Notes: generated by a model from the letters alone, not told the origin. 5,911 bases of DNA from an uncultured Desulfobulbaceae bacterium (GCA_945787305.1 CALZIH010000192.1:1-5911); one strand, 5' to 3'; shown: positions 1 through 5,911, counted from the first letter of the stretch. Numbers and translations are program-made.

Positions 1-207
1 ATCATAGAGTTTCAGGTCCAGCATCACCTGGTTGCCGCGACGGACGATCTGATCGACAACCGGCCAGCCGCCGGCAAGAAAGAGCTGCAGGCCAACCTTA
101 AAGAATTTGACCTGATCATCGATACGCTCCACCCAAGATATAGCCTTCTGGGGTTCGGCAAAATCAAGGGCAAAGATTATGCGTTCATTGAGTGGTATGG
201 TTTGCAT
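1..207 (-). CDS. pyrF: Orotidine 5'-phosphate decarboxylase, N-terminal part (cut by window edge)
   Basis: This is the start of the enzyme that decarboxylates OMP to UMP, the last step of de novo pyrimidine synthesis in the cytoplasm. The ATG at 207 opens 69 codons that run to base 1, so about the first third of a protein usually near 230-240 residues is visible. Family signatures are clear: the first beta strand IIFALD (residues 10-15, with Asp15), FKVG with Lys37, and LDLKLYD with Asp64, Lys66 and Asp69. The last three form the DxKxxD catalytic motif typical of the family, and the window ends exactly on its second aspartate. The gene starts 4 bases after the stop of the upstream small gene, so it is probably co-transcribed and perhaps translationally coupled with it; its own Shine-Dalgarno sequence is poor. 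The identification is secure, but whether the rest of the gene is intact cannot be seen. Confidence 0.93.
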   Translation of the reverse strand, partial: MQTIPLNERIIFALDFAEPQKAISWVERIDDQVKFFKVGLQLFLAGGWPVVDQIVRRGNQVMLDLKLYD

Positions 208-211
208 GATT

Positions 212-544
212 TCAGGCCTGGATCAATTCTTCTTCCAGCATACGATCAGCGAAGTCTATCACAAATTGGCGTTGCGCAGGGGTGGGCCAAGTGATGCAGG
301 AGCAGTGCAGATTATTGGAACTGCGCACCAGAAATTCAAATCGAACCTGATCTTTTTCCATTATAACCGAAAAGTAAAACGGGCCGCAGTCATCATGTCC
401 CTGTTGATTTTCCGACCAGAGATCAGGGGGAAGTTCGAGGAAGAAGGCACCTTCCAGCCCCGCCGGTTTCAGAGTACGTTTGAGGTAGTTTTCAAGGTTG
501 TCCCGCTCCAGAAAGGAGAGTTCATCAATCATATATTGGCGCAT
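212..544 (-). CDS. Small conserved-looking protein of unknown function (110 aa)
   Basis: I do not recognise this family. The 110-residue product is soluble and has no signal peptide or membrane segment. It starts with a predicted helix (MIDELSFLERDNLENYL, residues 5-21), has a central region rich in beta-type residues (FFLELPP, FYFSVIM, VRFEFLV) and ends in an acidic helix (FVIDFADRMLEEELIQA, 94-110). This alpha-beta-alpha outline suggests a small compact domain. His50/Cys53 and His80/Cys81/Cys83 could be metal ligands, but that is only a possibility. Support for it being a real gene: it lies between two certain genes in the same direction, 16 bases after the PhoH-type gene and 4 bases before pyrF, and an AGGA sequence (plus-strand 551-555 region) stands about 8 bases before the ATG. 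An overlapping plus-strand frame (179-619) is rejected as its shadow. Function unknown. Confidence 0.78.
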   Translation of the reverse strand: MRQYMIDELSFLERDNLENYLKRTLKPAGLEGAFFLELPPDLWSENQQGHDDCGPFYFSVIMEKDQVRFEFLVRSSNNLHCSCITWPTPAQRQFVIDFADRMLEEELIQA

Positions 545-560
545 GGTGTATATCCTGTTT

Positions 561-1871
561 TTATAGGTAATCTGCTGCCAGAGATGAGAGGTGGCTGCGT
601 TCAGATTTGCTCAAGGTAATGTGCCCGCAAGTGTCCCGCCCCCTGAGCCGTTCAACAGCATAACTCAAACCGTTGCTGCTTGCATCAAGATAAGGGTTGT
701 CAATTTGTTCCGGGTCGCCGGTCATGACAATCTTTGTTCCTTCTCCCGCCCGACTGATGATGGTTTTTACCTCATGCGGCGTCAGGTTCTGGGCCTCATC
801 AATAATGACATACTGTCTGGAAATGGATCGGCCTCGAATATAGGTCAAGGCTTCAAGTTCCAATTTCTCATCATTTATCAGCCGGTTTATTGCCTGGGAA
901 GACGAGTCCTCGCTGTCATTATTTCGGGGCACGCCCATAAGATAGGCAAGGTTATCGAATATAGGCTGCATCCAGAGCTTCATCTTGTCATCTTTGGTGC
1001 CGGGCAGGTAGCCGATATCGCGGCCGAGGGGAATTACCGGTCTCGAAACCAGCATCTTATCATAGGATTCGTCGTGGAGGGTGGCATTCAATCCCGCAGC
1101 AAGGGCAAGTAGGGTTTTACCGGTACCGGCCTGGCCGATCAGGGTAACCAGGGCAACGGTCGGATCCAGAAGTAACTCCAGGGCCATACGCTGCTCTTTG
1201 CTTCGTGGCTGAATTTTCCAGGCGGATTCATAGTTCGGGTTCATGGGCTGAATCATATCCGGACCGACTGCTCGCCCTAGCCCGGTATGCTTTGGGTTGG
1301 TCTCATCCACCAGGAGGACGCATTCGTTTCCCAGCAGCTCCGTTCCTTCCAGCATAACTTCTTCTTGCTGATACATTGCATTGATGATATCGGCCGGGAC
1401 AACCAGCTGTTGCCATCCGGTATACAGGGTGTCGTAATCGGCCTTTTCCTTTTCGAAATCTTCAACCTCAATTCCCAGGGCATCGGCCTTAAGACGGATA
1501 TTGATATCTTTGGAAACAAAGACGACTCGCTTACCGTTTTCCTGAAGGTTGTACGCCGTGGCAATGATACGGTTATCCGGGACAGATAAATCCATCCAGG
1601 TTCCGTTCATGGTTTCCCTCTCCACGGTGATCCGTAGGGTACCGCCGTTTTCCATGGCCACACCCCGACCCAGATTTCCCTGTTTACGTAACCGGTCAAG
1701 ACGACGAATGACCTGACGGGCATTACGGCCAAGCTCATCGTTGTTCTTTTTAAATTTATCCAGTTCTTCAATAACGGTCATGGGAAGAACGACGGTGTTA
1801 TCGCTGAATGAGGAGATCGCTTCACTGTTGTGGAGCAGGACATTGGTATCAACTACGAAAAATTTATTCAT
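561..1871 (-). CDS. PIN domain-PhoH family ATPase (YlaK/PhoH2 type)
   Basis: This 436-residue protein fuses an N-terminal PIN nuclease domain to a C-terminal PhoH P-loop ATPase. In the PIN part, VDTN gives Asp8; Glu35/Glu36 (TVIEELDKF), Asp99 (VPDNRIIA) and Asp122 (VSKDINIR) fit the acidic metal-binding site. In the PhoH part, Walker A is GQAGTGKT (246-253), Walker B is VIIDEAQ (355-361, Asp358/Glu359) and the following sensor motif is MTGDPEQID (383-391). The C-terminal tail SKSERSHLSSLAADYL is typical of this group. Length and domain order match the PhoH2-like family, for which RNA-directed nuclease/helicase activity has been proposed, so a role in RNA processing or toxin-like RNA cleavage is inferred, not shown. 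No recognisable antitoxin lies upstream. The gene begins 29 bases after the peptidase gene. No good Shine-Dalgarno sequence precedes the ATG at 1871, yet the MNKFFVVDTN start is the natural PIN beginning. Confidence 0.93.
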   Translation of the reverse strand: MNKFFVVDTNVLLHNSEAISSFSDNTVVLPMTVIEELDKFKKNNDELGRNARQVIRRLDRLRKQGNLGRGVAMENGGTLRITVERETMNGTWMDLSVPDNRIIATAYNLQENGKRVVFVSKDINIRLKADALGIEVEDFEKEKADYDTLYTGWQQLVVPADIINAMYQQEEVMLEGTELLGNECVLLVDETNPKHTGLGRAVGPDMIQPMNPNYESAWKIQPRSKEQRMALELLLDPTVALVTLIGQAGTGKTLLALAAGLNATLHDESYDKMLVSRPVIPLGRDIGYLPGTKDDKMKLWMQPIFDNLAYLMGVPRNNDSEDSSSQAINRLINDEKLELEALTYIRGRSISRQYVIIDEAQNLTPHEVKTIISRAGEGTKIVMTGDPEQIDNPYLDASSNGLSYAVERLRGRDTCGHITLSKSERSHLSSLAADYL

Positions 1872-1900
1872 GTAGAGTTCAGGACAGGTTGAAGTAATAA

Positions 1901-3004
1901 TTACAGGTCGAGGCCGGTGGTGTCTTCATTCAGGGTTTCGGCACCGTCCTCATGGACAACCACCATGTTTTCCAGGCGGATGCCACCCCATTCGGGCAGA
2001 TAGATGCCCGGTTCAACGGTAACAATCATGCCGGCTTTAAGTTGTTTTCGGCTGCGTGAAGACAATCTGGGGTTTTCATGGACAGCAAGGCCGACCCCGT
2101 GGCCCAGGGCGTGACCGAAATATTCTCCATATCCCGCTTCTTCAATAATCCGACGTGCCGTCCGGTCGACTTCTTTACAGGTCACTCCCGCTCGAATGGT
2201 ATCGGTCGCTTCTTTCTGCGCCCGGCGGACAACGCGGACTCGATCAACATAGGTTGCATCCGGCTTGCCGGCCACAAAGGTTCGTGTCATATCCGAGCAG
2301 TATCCTTCAAGGACAAGTCCCATGTCAACCAGAACGATATCACCAGTTTTAAGGACTCGGTCGGTTGGAACCGCATGGGGTTTAGCCGCGTTGGTACCAA
2401 AGGCAACAATGGTTTCAAAACTTGGTCGCTCAGCCCCAAGTTCATGCATGGTCAACTCAATGGCCAGAGCAATTTCCCGTTCGGTCATCCCCGGTTCAAT
2501 AGTATTGTAAACCAGTTGAAAGACCTGTTCATTTCGCAGCACCGATTTTTTCAGAAGCCTGATCTCTTCTTCCGTCTTGACCAGGCGCATCCGCTCGATC
2601 AATTCGGTGCAGGCAATAAAATCGACCCCGATTTGGGCAAGGTTGTCCTGCATCTTCAGAGCGGTTGCATGGAGCATGTACTGACTTTCAAAACCAAGGC
2701 TGCTGATGCCCAATTCAGGCAGCAGTTTTTTTAGCAGAGTGCTCAAGCCTTTTGGATACAGTGAAATAGTATACCCCTGTGCCTCTTCTTCAGCCTGAAG
2801 GACAAAACGTGAATCCGTAAGCAAGTACGGTGCACCGGAAGCGGGAATGAGCAGGACGCCTGCGGTTTCAGCTATGCCATTGTCGGAGGCGGTATAACCG
2901 CTTAAATATCGACGATTATAGGGCTCTGTTACCAAAAGGGCGTCAATTTTTTTTCGTTTGAGGCGCTTTTGTAGCCTTGTAATGCGAGTCGGGTTGGAGT
3001 GCAT
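1901..3004 (-). CDS. Xaa-Pro aminopeptidase, M24B family
   Basis: This 367-residue cytoplasmic metallopeptidase should remove an N-terminal residue that precedes proline (or act as an Xaa-Pro dipeptidase; sequence alone does not separate PepP, PepQ and YqhT/YpdF types). The creatinase-like N-terminal domain covers about residues 1-130, with RRYLSGYTASDNG and LLTDSRF. The pita-bread catalytic domain follows. Numbered from the chosen start, the two-metal ligands are Asp227 (LVDMG), Asp238 (CSDMTRTF), His302 (GHGVG), Glu331 (VEPGIYLP) and Glu345 (RLENM); His210 (KPHAVP) and His309 (VHE) are the usual active-site histidines. All are present, so it should be active. The frame is open up to an ATG at 3085, but that would overlap the upstream gene by 80 bases out of frame. 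The ATG at 3004 lies one base past the upstream stop, is preceded by GGGTG, and gives the family-like start MHSNPTRITRLQKRLKRKKIDALLV in shortened form (RLQKRL...IDALLV), so I chose it. Confidence 0.93.
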   Translation of the reverse strand: MHSNPTRITRLQKRLKRKKIDALLVTEPYNRRYLSGYTASDNGIAETAGVLLIPASGAPYLLTDSRFVLQAEEEAQGYTISLYPKGLSTLLKKLLPELGISSLGFESQYMLHATALKMQDNLAQIGVDFIACTELIERMRLVKTEEEIRLLKKSVLRNEQVFQLVYNTIEPGMTEREIALAIELTMHELGAERPSFETIVAFGTNAAKPHAVPTDRVLKTGDIVLVDMGLVLEGYCSDMTRTFVAGKPDATYVDRVRVVRRAQKEATDTIRAGVTCKEVDRTARRIIEEAGYGEYFGHALGHGVGLAVHENPRLSSRSRKQLKAGMIVTVEPGIYLPEWGGIRLENMVVVHEDGAETLNEDTTGLDL

Positions 3005-3005
3005 C

Positions 3006-3596
3006 TTAGACACCCAGGCGCTGTTTGAGCTGATTTCGATGCTGGTTGAGTGCCTGATTATACTGGTTGTCCAGCTCGGTCTCAACTCTGGCCCATTCTT
3101 CCTTGAATTTTGGTTGCATGGTTGGGTCGATATTCAAGCCTTCAGTCTGGCCCCCCATCTGCTGGGCCATAATTTGTTCATACTGCATGCGCATCTGTTC
3201 TTCCAGCTGCTGGTATAACTGCTCACGGTGCTGCCGGTATTGGCCGATAATGTGTTGCATCTCCTGGCAGATGGAAACAATATCACCTGCTCCACCGGCG
3301 AGATCAAGGATCCCCCGGGTGGCCTGCTCCGTCCGTTGTTGGGCGAGTTCGTCGCGAGGCAGAAAAATATTGCGCAGCAATGCTTCTACCATGCCAAGTC
3401 GGATGGTTGATTGCCTGTTCGGATCGTGGTCGGCAAGGAGCTTGGCCGGTGAGCCTTCTTTGCCATCAAGGTAAGCGGCCATGAGCTGCATGCCTTCTTT
3501 TTTTGCCGTGTCCTGGGCAATTTCTTCATTGGAAGCCTTGCCCATTTTGGCGGCCCGCTCTAAAACCAATTCCATGGTCGACTTAATCTCAGCCAT
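3006..3596 (-). CDS. Glutamine-rich coiled-coil protein of unknown function (196 aa), first gene of the operon
   Basis: I do not recognise a named family with confidence. The product is soluble and mostly helical, with no signal peptide or membrane span. Residues 1-45 form an amphipathic helical region, 60-80 reads TIRLGMVEALLRNIFLPRDE, and 83-105 ends in a glycine-containing stretch (LDLAGGAGDIV). Residues about 111-148 are a glutamine- and methionine-rich segment (EQLYQQLEEQMRMQYEQIM) likely to be a coiled coil, and a second charged helix covers 163-194. This suggests an oligomeric or scaffolding protein, but no activity can be assigned. The start is well supported: GAGGAG lies four bases before the ATG at 3596, the best ribosome binding site in the window. 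It heads the minus-strand operon, with its stop one base from the peptidase start, which argues for translational coupling and for a real gene. Confidence 0.85.
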   Translation of the reverse strand: MAEIKSTMELVLERAAKMGKASNEEIAQDTAKKEGMQLMAAYLDGKEGSPAKLLADHDPNRQSTIRLGMVEALLRNIFLPRDELAQQRTEQATRGILDLAGGAGDIVSICQEMQHIIGQYRQHREQLYQQLEEQMRMQYEQIMAQQMGGQTEGLNIDPTMQPKFKEEWARVETELDNQYNQALNQHRNQLKQRLGV

Positions 3597-3600
3597 TTAT

Positions 3601-3606
3601 CTCCTC
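3601..3606 (-). promoter_or_regulatory. Strong Shine-Dalgarno site of the first operon gene
   Basis: The minus strand reads AGAGGAGATAAATG, so GAGGAG ends four bases before the ATG at 3596. It fixes the start of the 196-residue protein and is clearly stronger than the sites in front of the other genes in this window. Confidence 0.75.
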
Positions 3607-3643
3607 TTTTCTCTTCAGGTGAAGGCGAATGTATTTGGCGATA

Positions 3644-3672
3644 GAGATACTGCTTTTTTGTCCGAAACTCAA
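3644..3672 (-). promoter_or_regulatory. Weak candidate sigma-70 promoter for the minus-strand operon
   Basis: On the minus strand TTGAGT (3672-3667) is followed after exactly 17 bases by TATCTC (3649-3644). It matches the -35 consensus at 4 of 6 positions and the -10 at 3 of 6, about 50 bases before the first ATG of the operon. Spacing and place are right but the -10 is poor, so this is only a candidate. Confidence 0.25.
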
Positions 3673-3770
3673 TACCGATGATTCGACTTTTCTGCAAAGA
3701 TTGCGTTATGGAGAAGAAAGGTGATTGTAGCGGATGAATAGAGTTTATTTTTTGTCTCCGCTGAGCCAAT

Positions 3771-3810
3771 ACGGCAGAGCCTGTGCTTATCCCGTAGTGT
3801 TTCCTGCCGT
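3771..3810. repeat. Inverted repeat with 7-base arms
   Basis: ACGGCAG at 3771-3777 is complementary to CTGCCGT at 3804-3810, with a 26-base spacer. It could form a weak hairpin or be an operator for a dimeric regulator between the two divergent genes. The arms are short and such a match could arise by chance; no T-run follows, so it is not a terminator. Confidence 0.3.
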
Positions 3811-3833
3811 TCTTTGCGATTTTATGGCTACTA

Positions 3834-3958
3834 TGAAAAATTGTATTTTCGCCCGACCTCTGCGTTATGCTCAAAATTTTATCCTTGGAATATCAGCCAT
3901 ATGCCTGCGGTAAAATTATTCGCATGCCTTGACTTCGAACGAAAATCCTAATTTTTCA
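3834..3958. repeat. MITE/REP-like imperfect palindrome with terminal inverted repeats
   Basis: The ends are complementary: TGAAAAATTGTATTTTCG (3834-3851) pairs with CGAAAATCCTAATTTTTCA (3940-3958) apart from a short central mismatch. Inside, ATGC (3867-3870) pairs with GCAT (3922-3925), AATTTTATCC (3875-3884) with GGTAAAATT (3909-3917) with one bulged base, and the centre CAGCCATATGCCTG (3894-3907) is a palindrome with one mismatched pair. The pairs nest around nearly the same axis, so the whole 125 bases could fold into one long interrupted hairpin. It encodes no transposase; if mobile it would depend on one elsewhere. I cannot identify a clear target-site duplication. A secondary pairing TGCCTTGA/TCAAGGCA (3925-3932, 3956-3963) exists at the right end. 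That it is a dispersed genomic repeat is an inference from this structure. Confidence 0.6.
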
Positions 3959-3994
3959 AGGCACCCTTACCTGTATTCTGTTATTTGTGGAGCA

Positions 3995-4003
3995 TGATAT
4001 ATT
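3995..4003 (+). promoter_or_regulatory. Candidate extended -10 promoter for the FHA regulator gene
   Basis: TGATATATT matches the extended -10 form TGnTATAAT with one mismatch in the hexamer. It lies about 70 bases before the ATG at 4074. The sequence in the -35 position (TTCTGT at 3976-3981, 16-base spacing) is poor, as is common with extended -10 promoters. It lies just right of the palindromic element. Confidence 0.3.
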
Positions 4004-4073
4004 CACCAACCAGCTCCTTCAGACAGTTTGCCATATCCGTTTTGTTAACCAGGAAAAAATCAAATCAGATGCT

Positions 4074-5911
4074 ATGCCGCAGTTAATCGTCAGTCGAAAT
4101 GCAAGTAATTACCGGGTGGCTCCGCTGTCGGATACATTGACTATCGGCAGGGACCTCGATAATGATGTTGTCCTCGAGTCTCCTCAGGTTTCCCGCCATC
4201 ATGCAATTATTGAGCTAAAGAATACAGCGTTTTATTTGACGGATTGCCGGAGCACCAATGCGATCTGGGTTGGTAAGGAGAAAATCACCTCCATCAGGCT
4301 GGAAAATGGAATGACATTTCGTATTGTTGATTTCCTGCTCACCTTTATCGACGAGCAGCAGAATTCCCCGGTCCGGGTGTTTGCCGCAAAAGAAGAAAAT
4401 GATCGCCCAGGTGTGGAGGATGTTGAAAACAAAACGATTGTTTTTGGCCTGGAGTCTTTTTTTCCGGGTGAAGGTGAAGGGGGGGCTGACCTAGGTAAAA
4501 CCCCGCCCATTAAGCAATATACTGACTTGCTCGCTGCCTGCAGACGGCTCGCCGAAGTTGATGACGAGCCTGAACTGTTTTCCCTTTTGTTAGGCTCTGC
4601 AATGGAACTGGTAACCGGGAAACAGGGATTTATCGCCACCCGGGATAAAGACGGTGACCTTGTTTACCGAGCCACGGTGAATATGGATTTTGAAGACAAA
4701 AAGACAAGAATCCGTGATGAGCTTATTAGCCAGACCTTGGCAACCAGGGCAACGGTACTCAGGAATATTCCAACCAACCATTGTGACCTTTCGAATAGCG
4801 AGAATCATGAGTCCACAATCTTGATCTGTTGTGCACCATTGTTTTTTGAGGACCATGTTGAGGGCTGCCTGTATATGGAAAGCATGGATCAGGAGCTTTC
4901 TGTGTCCGAGTTCTCCTTGCTGTTGGAGCTGTTACTTCAATATGGGTCGATCTTGTTTGAACGGCTACAATATCGGGTTCGGATTCACCTGGAAAGAGAA
5001 GAGCTTAAAAACAGACTGGCTGTAAGCGATGAAACCATTATTCGCAGTGAGGCCATGTTGAAATTGTACGAAGACATCAAAACCATTGCCCCCATCAATG
5101 TGCCGGTCCTTATCCTTGGTGAGGCCGGCTCGGGCAAGGAGTTGGTGGCATCGGCATTACACAGCTTCAGTCGCCGCAAGGGGGCGTATGTGCCCTTGAA
5201 CTGTTCAGCGATCCCGGAGGGTATTTTTGAGAGTGAACTGTTCGGCTCGGTAAAAGGGGCCTTTCATAATGCCCTGGATAAAGCGGGTAAACTGGAAACG
5301 GCTCATAATGGAACCCTTTTTCTAGATGAAATAGGTGATATGGGCTTGGCTTTGCAACCCAAACTCCTGCGTTTTTTAGAAGATCGCGAGATCGTCCGTC
5401 TCGGCGACACCAAGGTAAAAAAACTTGATGTCCGGGTGGTGGCTGCCACCAATCAAGACCTTGACACCATGATGCGGGAGAAGAAATTTCGAGAAGATTT
5501 TTTTCAACGACTTTCCTGTTTTGTCCTCAAAGTACCGCCACTAAGGGAAAGAAAAGAGGATATAGCGTCGCTCATCCATTACTTCCTCAAACGGTTTGCT
5601 CAGGAATACAACTGGACGGTGCCTGCTCTGACTACCCCGGTTCTCCAGAACATGGTTGAATATTCCTGGCCCGGAAATGTCCGCGAGCTGAGAAATACCG
5701 TTCTCCGTCTGAGTGTACAGGCGCGGGGAAAAAAAATAACCAGTGATGATCTGGCTCGTATTTCCGAGACCTTTGGAGAAGAAGCACTCCAGAAGGTGGC
5801 GTCTTTTCCAAGCCTGGAAGAGATGGAGAAAAAGTATATCCGAAAGGCCCTGGAAAGAGCGGGGTGGAATATTTCAGATGCGGCAAAAATGGTCGGTATT
5901 GCCCGCTCAAC
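4074..5911 (+). CDS. FHA-GAF-AAA+-Fis transcriptional regulator of the sigma-54 activator (EBP) family, 3' end cut off
   Basis: 612 codons are visible and the frame stays open to the edge. Residues 1-95 form an FHA phosphothreonine-binding domain (TIGRDLDND with Gly25/Arg26, VSRHHA with Ser40/His43, STN at 60-62). Residues about 150-300 resemble a GAF sensor domain ending in VEGCLYMES. A helical linker follows. The AAA+ domain covers about 320-550: Walker A GEAGSGKE (349-356), Walker B GTLFLDEI (413-420), sensor I VRVVAATN (453-460), arginine-finger region KFREDFFQRL (471-480, Arg473/Arg479) and sensor II WPGNVREL (532-539). A Fis-type helix-turn-helix starts near 581 and is truncated. The protein likely couples a Ser/Thr-kinase signal and a GAF ligand to transcription; neither kinase nor target is in the window. 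The sigma-54-contacting GAFTGA loop reads GAFHNA (395-400). The ATG at 4074 gives the usual FHA start (MPQLIVSRN); it lacks a well-spaced Shine-Dalgarno, and an in-frame GTG at 3987 is less likely. Confidence 0.93.
   Translation, partial: MPQLIVSRNASNYRVAPLSDTLTIGRDLDNDVVLESPQVSRHHAIIELKNTAFYLTDCRSTNAIWVGKEKITSIRLENGMTFRIVDFLLTFIDEQQNSPVRVFAAKEENDRPGVEDVENKTIVFGLESFFPGEGEGGADLGKTPPIKQYTDLLAACRRLAEVDDEPELFSLLLGSAMELVTGKQGFIATRDKDGDLVYRATVNMDFEDKKTRIRDELISQTLATRATVLRNIPTNHCDLSNSENHESTILICCAPLFFEDHVEGCLYMESMDQELSVSEFSLLLELLLQYGSILFERLQYRVRIHLEREELKNRLAVSDETIIRSEAMLKLYEDIKTIAPINVPVLILGEAGSGKELVASALHSFSRRKGAYVPLNCSAIPEGIFESELFGSVKGAFHNALDKAGKLETAHNGTLFLDEIGDMGLALQPKLLRFLEDREIVRLGDTKVKKLDVRVVAATNQDLDTMMREKKFREDFFQRLSCFVLKVPPLRERKEDIASLIHYFLKRFAQEYNWTVPALTTPVLQNMVEYSWPGNVRELRNTVLRLSVQARGKKITSDDLARISETFGEEALQKVASFPSLEEMEKKYIRKALERAGWNISDAAKMVGIARS

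Larger units (their letters stand above)
3597..4073. other. Divergent intergenic region (477 bases) without a credible gene
   Basis: This region separates the minus-strand operon from the plus-strand regulator gene, so it must carry, or lie next to, the promoters for both. It holds a weak promoter candidate on each side, a 7-base inverted repeat (3771-3810) and a large palindromic element (3834-3958). A 104-codon minus-strand frame (3560-3874) crosses it, but that frame overlaps the first operon gene out of frame, has no ribosome binding site and shows no domain-like composition. I found no convincing sigma-54 -24/-12 site, tRNA or riboswitch. Confidence 0.7.

Noticed and set aside
179..1112. 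Plus-strand frames at 179-619 and 591-1112
   Set aside because: They are antisense to pyrF, the 110-residue gene and the PIN-PhoH gene, all of which have better spacing or clear family motifs.
561..1871. PhoAT-like toxin-antitoxin system around the PIN-PhoH gene
   Set aside because: No small antitoxin-like gene lies directly upstream; the gene before it is a complete Xaa-Pro aminopeptidase and the locus looks like a housekeeping operon.
2078..2734. 218-codon plus-strand frame
   Set aside because: It is antisense to the catalytic core of the Xaa-Pro aminopeptidase, whose metal ligands are all intact; the frame is a shadow of codon usage.
3005..3085. Longer peptidase start at 3085 (27 extra residues)
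   Set aside because: The extension overlaps the upstream gene out of frame, does not resemble the family's N-terminus, and the ATG at 3004 follows the upstream stop by one base.
3693..3708. Possible sigma-54 site on the minus strand (TAACGC, 5 bases, TTTGCA-like)
   Set aside because: The -12 part fits but the -24 part lacks the nearly invariant GG, so it is not a credible RpoN promoter.
3560..3874. 104-codon minus-strand frame upstream of the first operon gene
   Set aside because: It overlaps the well-supported 196-residue gene out of frame, has no ribosome binding site, includes part of the palindromic element and has no domain-like pattern.
3929..3934. TTGACT as a -35 box for the plus-strand regulator
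   Set aside because: No acceptable -10 hexamer stands 16-18 bases downstream, and the sequence is part of the palindromic element.
4232..4856. Minus-strand frames at 4232-4639 and 4590-4856
   Set aside because: They lie antisense to the FHA and GAF parts of the regulator; their serine- and cysteine-rich translations show no family features.

Overview
The window looks like ordinary chromosome from a Gram-negative bacterium. I lean towards Desulfobacterota (a sulfate-reducer-like deltaproteobacterium). This rests on the gene style, the FHA-GAF-AAA+ regulator and the type of intergenic palindrome; it is an inference, not something the sequence proves.

Positions 1-3596 hold five closely spaced minus-strand genes that read as one operon. 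In transcription order they are: a coiled-coil, glutamine-rich protein of unknown function (3596-3006); an M24B Xaa-Pro aminopeptidase (3004-1901); a PIN-PhoH ATPase (1871-561); a small protein of unknown function (544-212); and the first 69 codons of pyrF, orotidine 5'-phosphate decarboxylase, which runs off the left edge. The gaps are 1, 29, 16 and 4 bases, and no terminator is visible between them. The operon mixes protein turnover, a putative RNA-processing ATPase and pyrimidine synthesis with two uncharacterised proteins, so a growth or housekeeping role is likely.

Positions 3597-4073 are a divergent intergenic region without a credible gene. It contains weak candidate promoters for both sides, a small inverted repeat, and a roughly 125-base nearly self-complementary element (3834-3958) with imperfect terminal inverted repeats, which looks like a MITE or REP-type dispersed element.

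From 4074 to the right edge, on the plus strand, runs a large regulator cut off by the window. It has an N-terminal FHA domain, a GAF-like sensor domain, a sigma-54-type AAA+ domain and the start of a Fis-type helix-turn-helix. Its ATPase motifs are intact, but the GAFTGA loop that normally contacts sigma-54 reads GAFHNA. This is the most interesting protein-level observation here.

I did not find a CRISPR array, tRNA, rRNA, transposase gene or obvious new multi-gene defence system.
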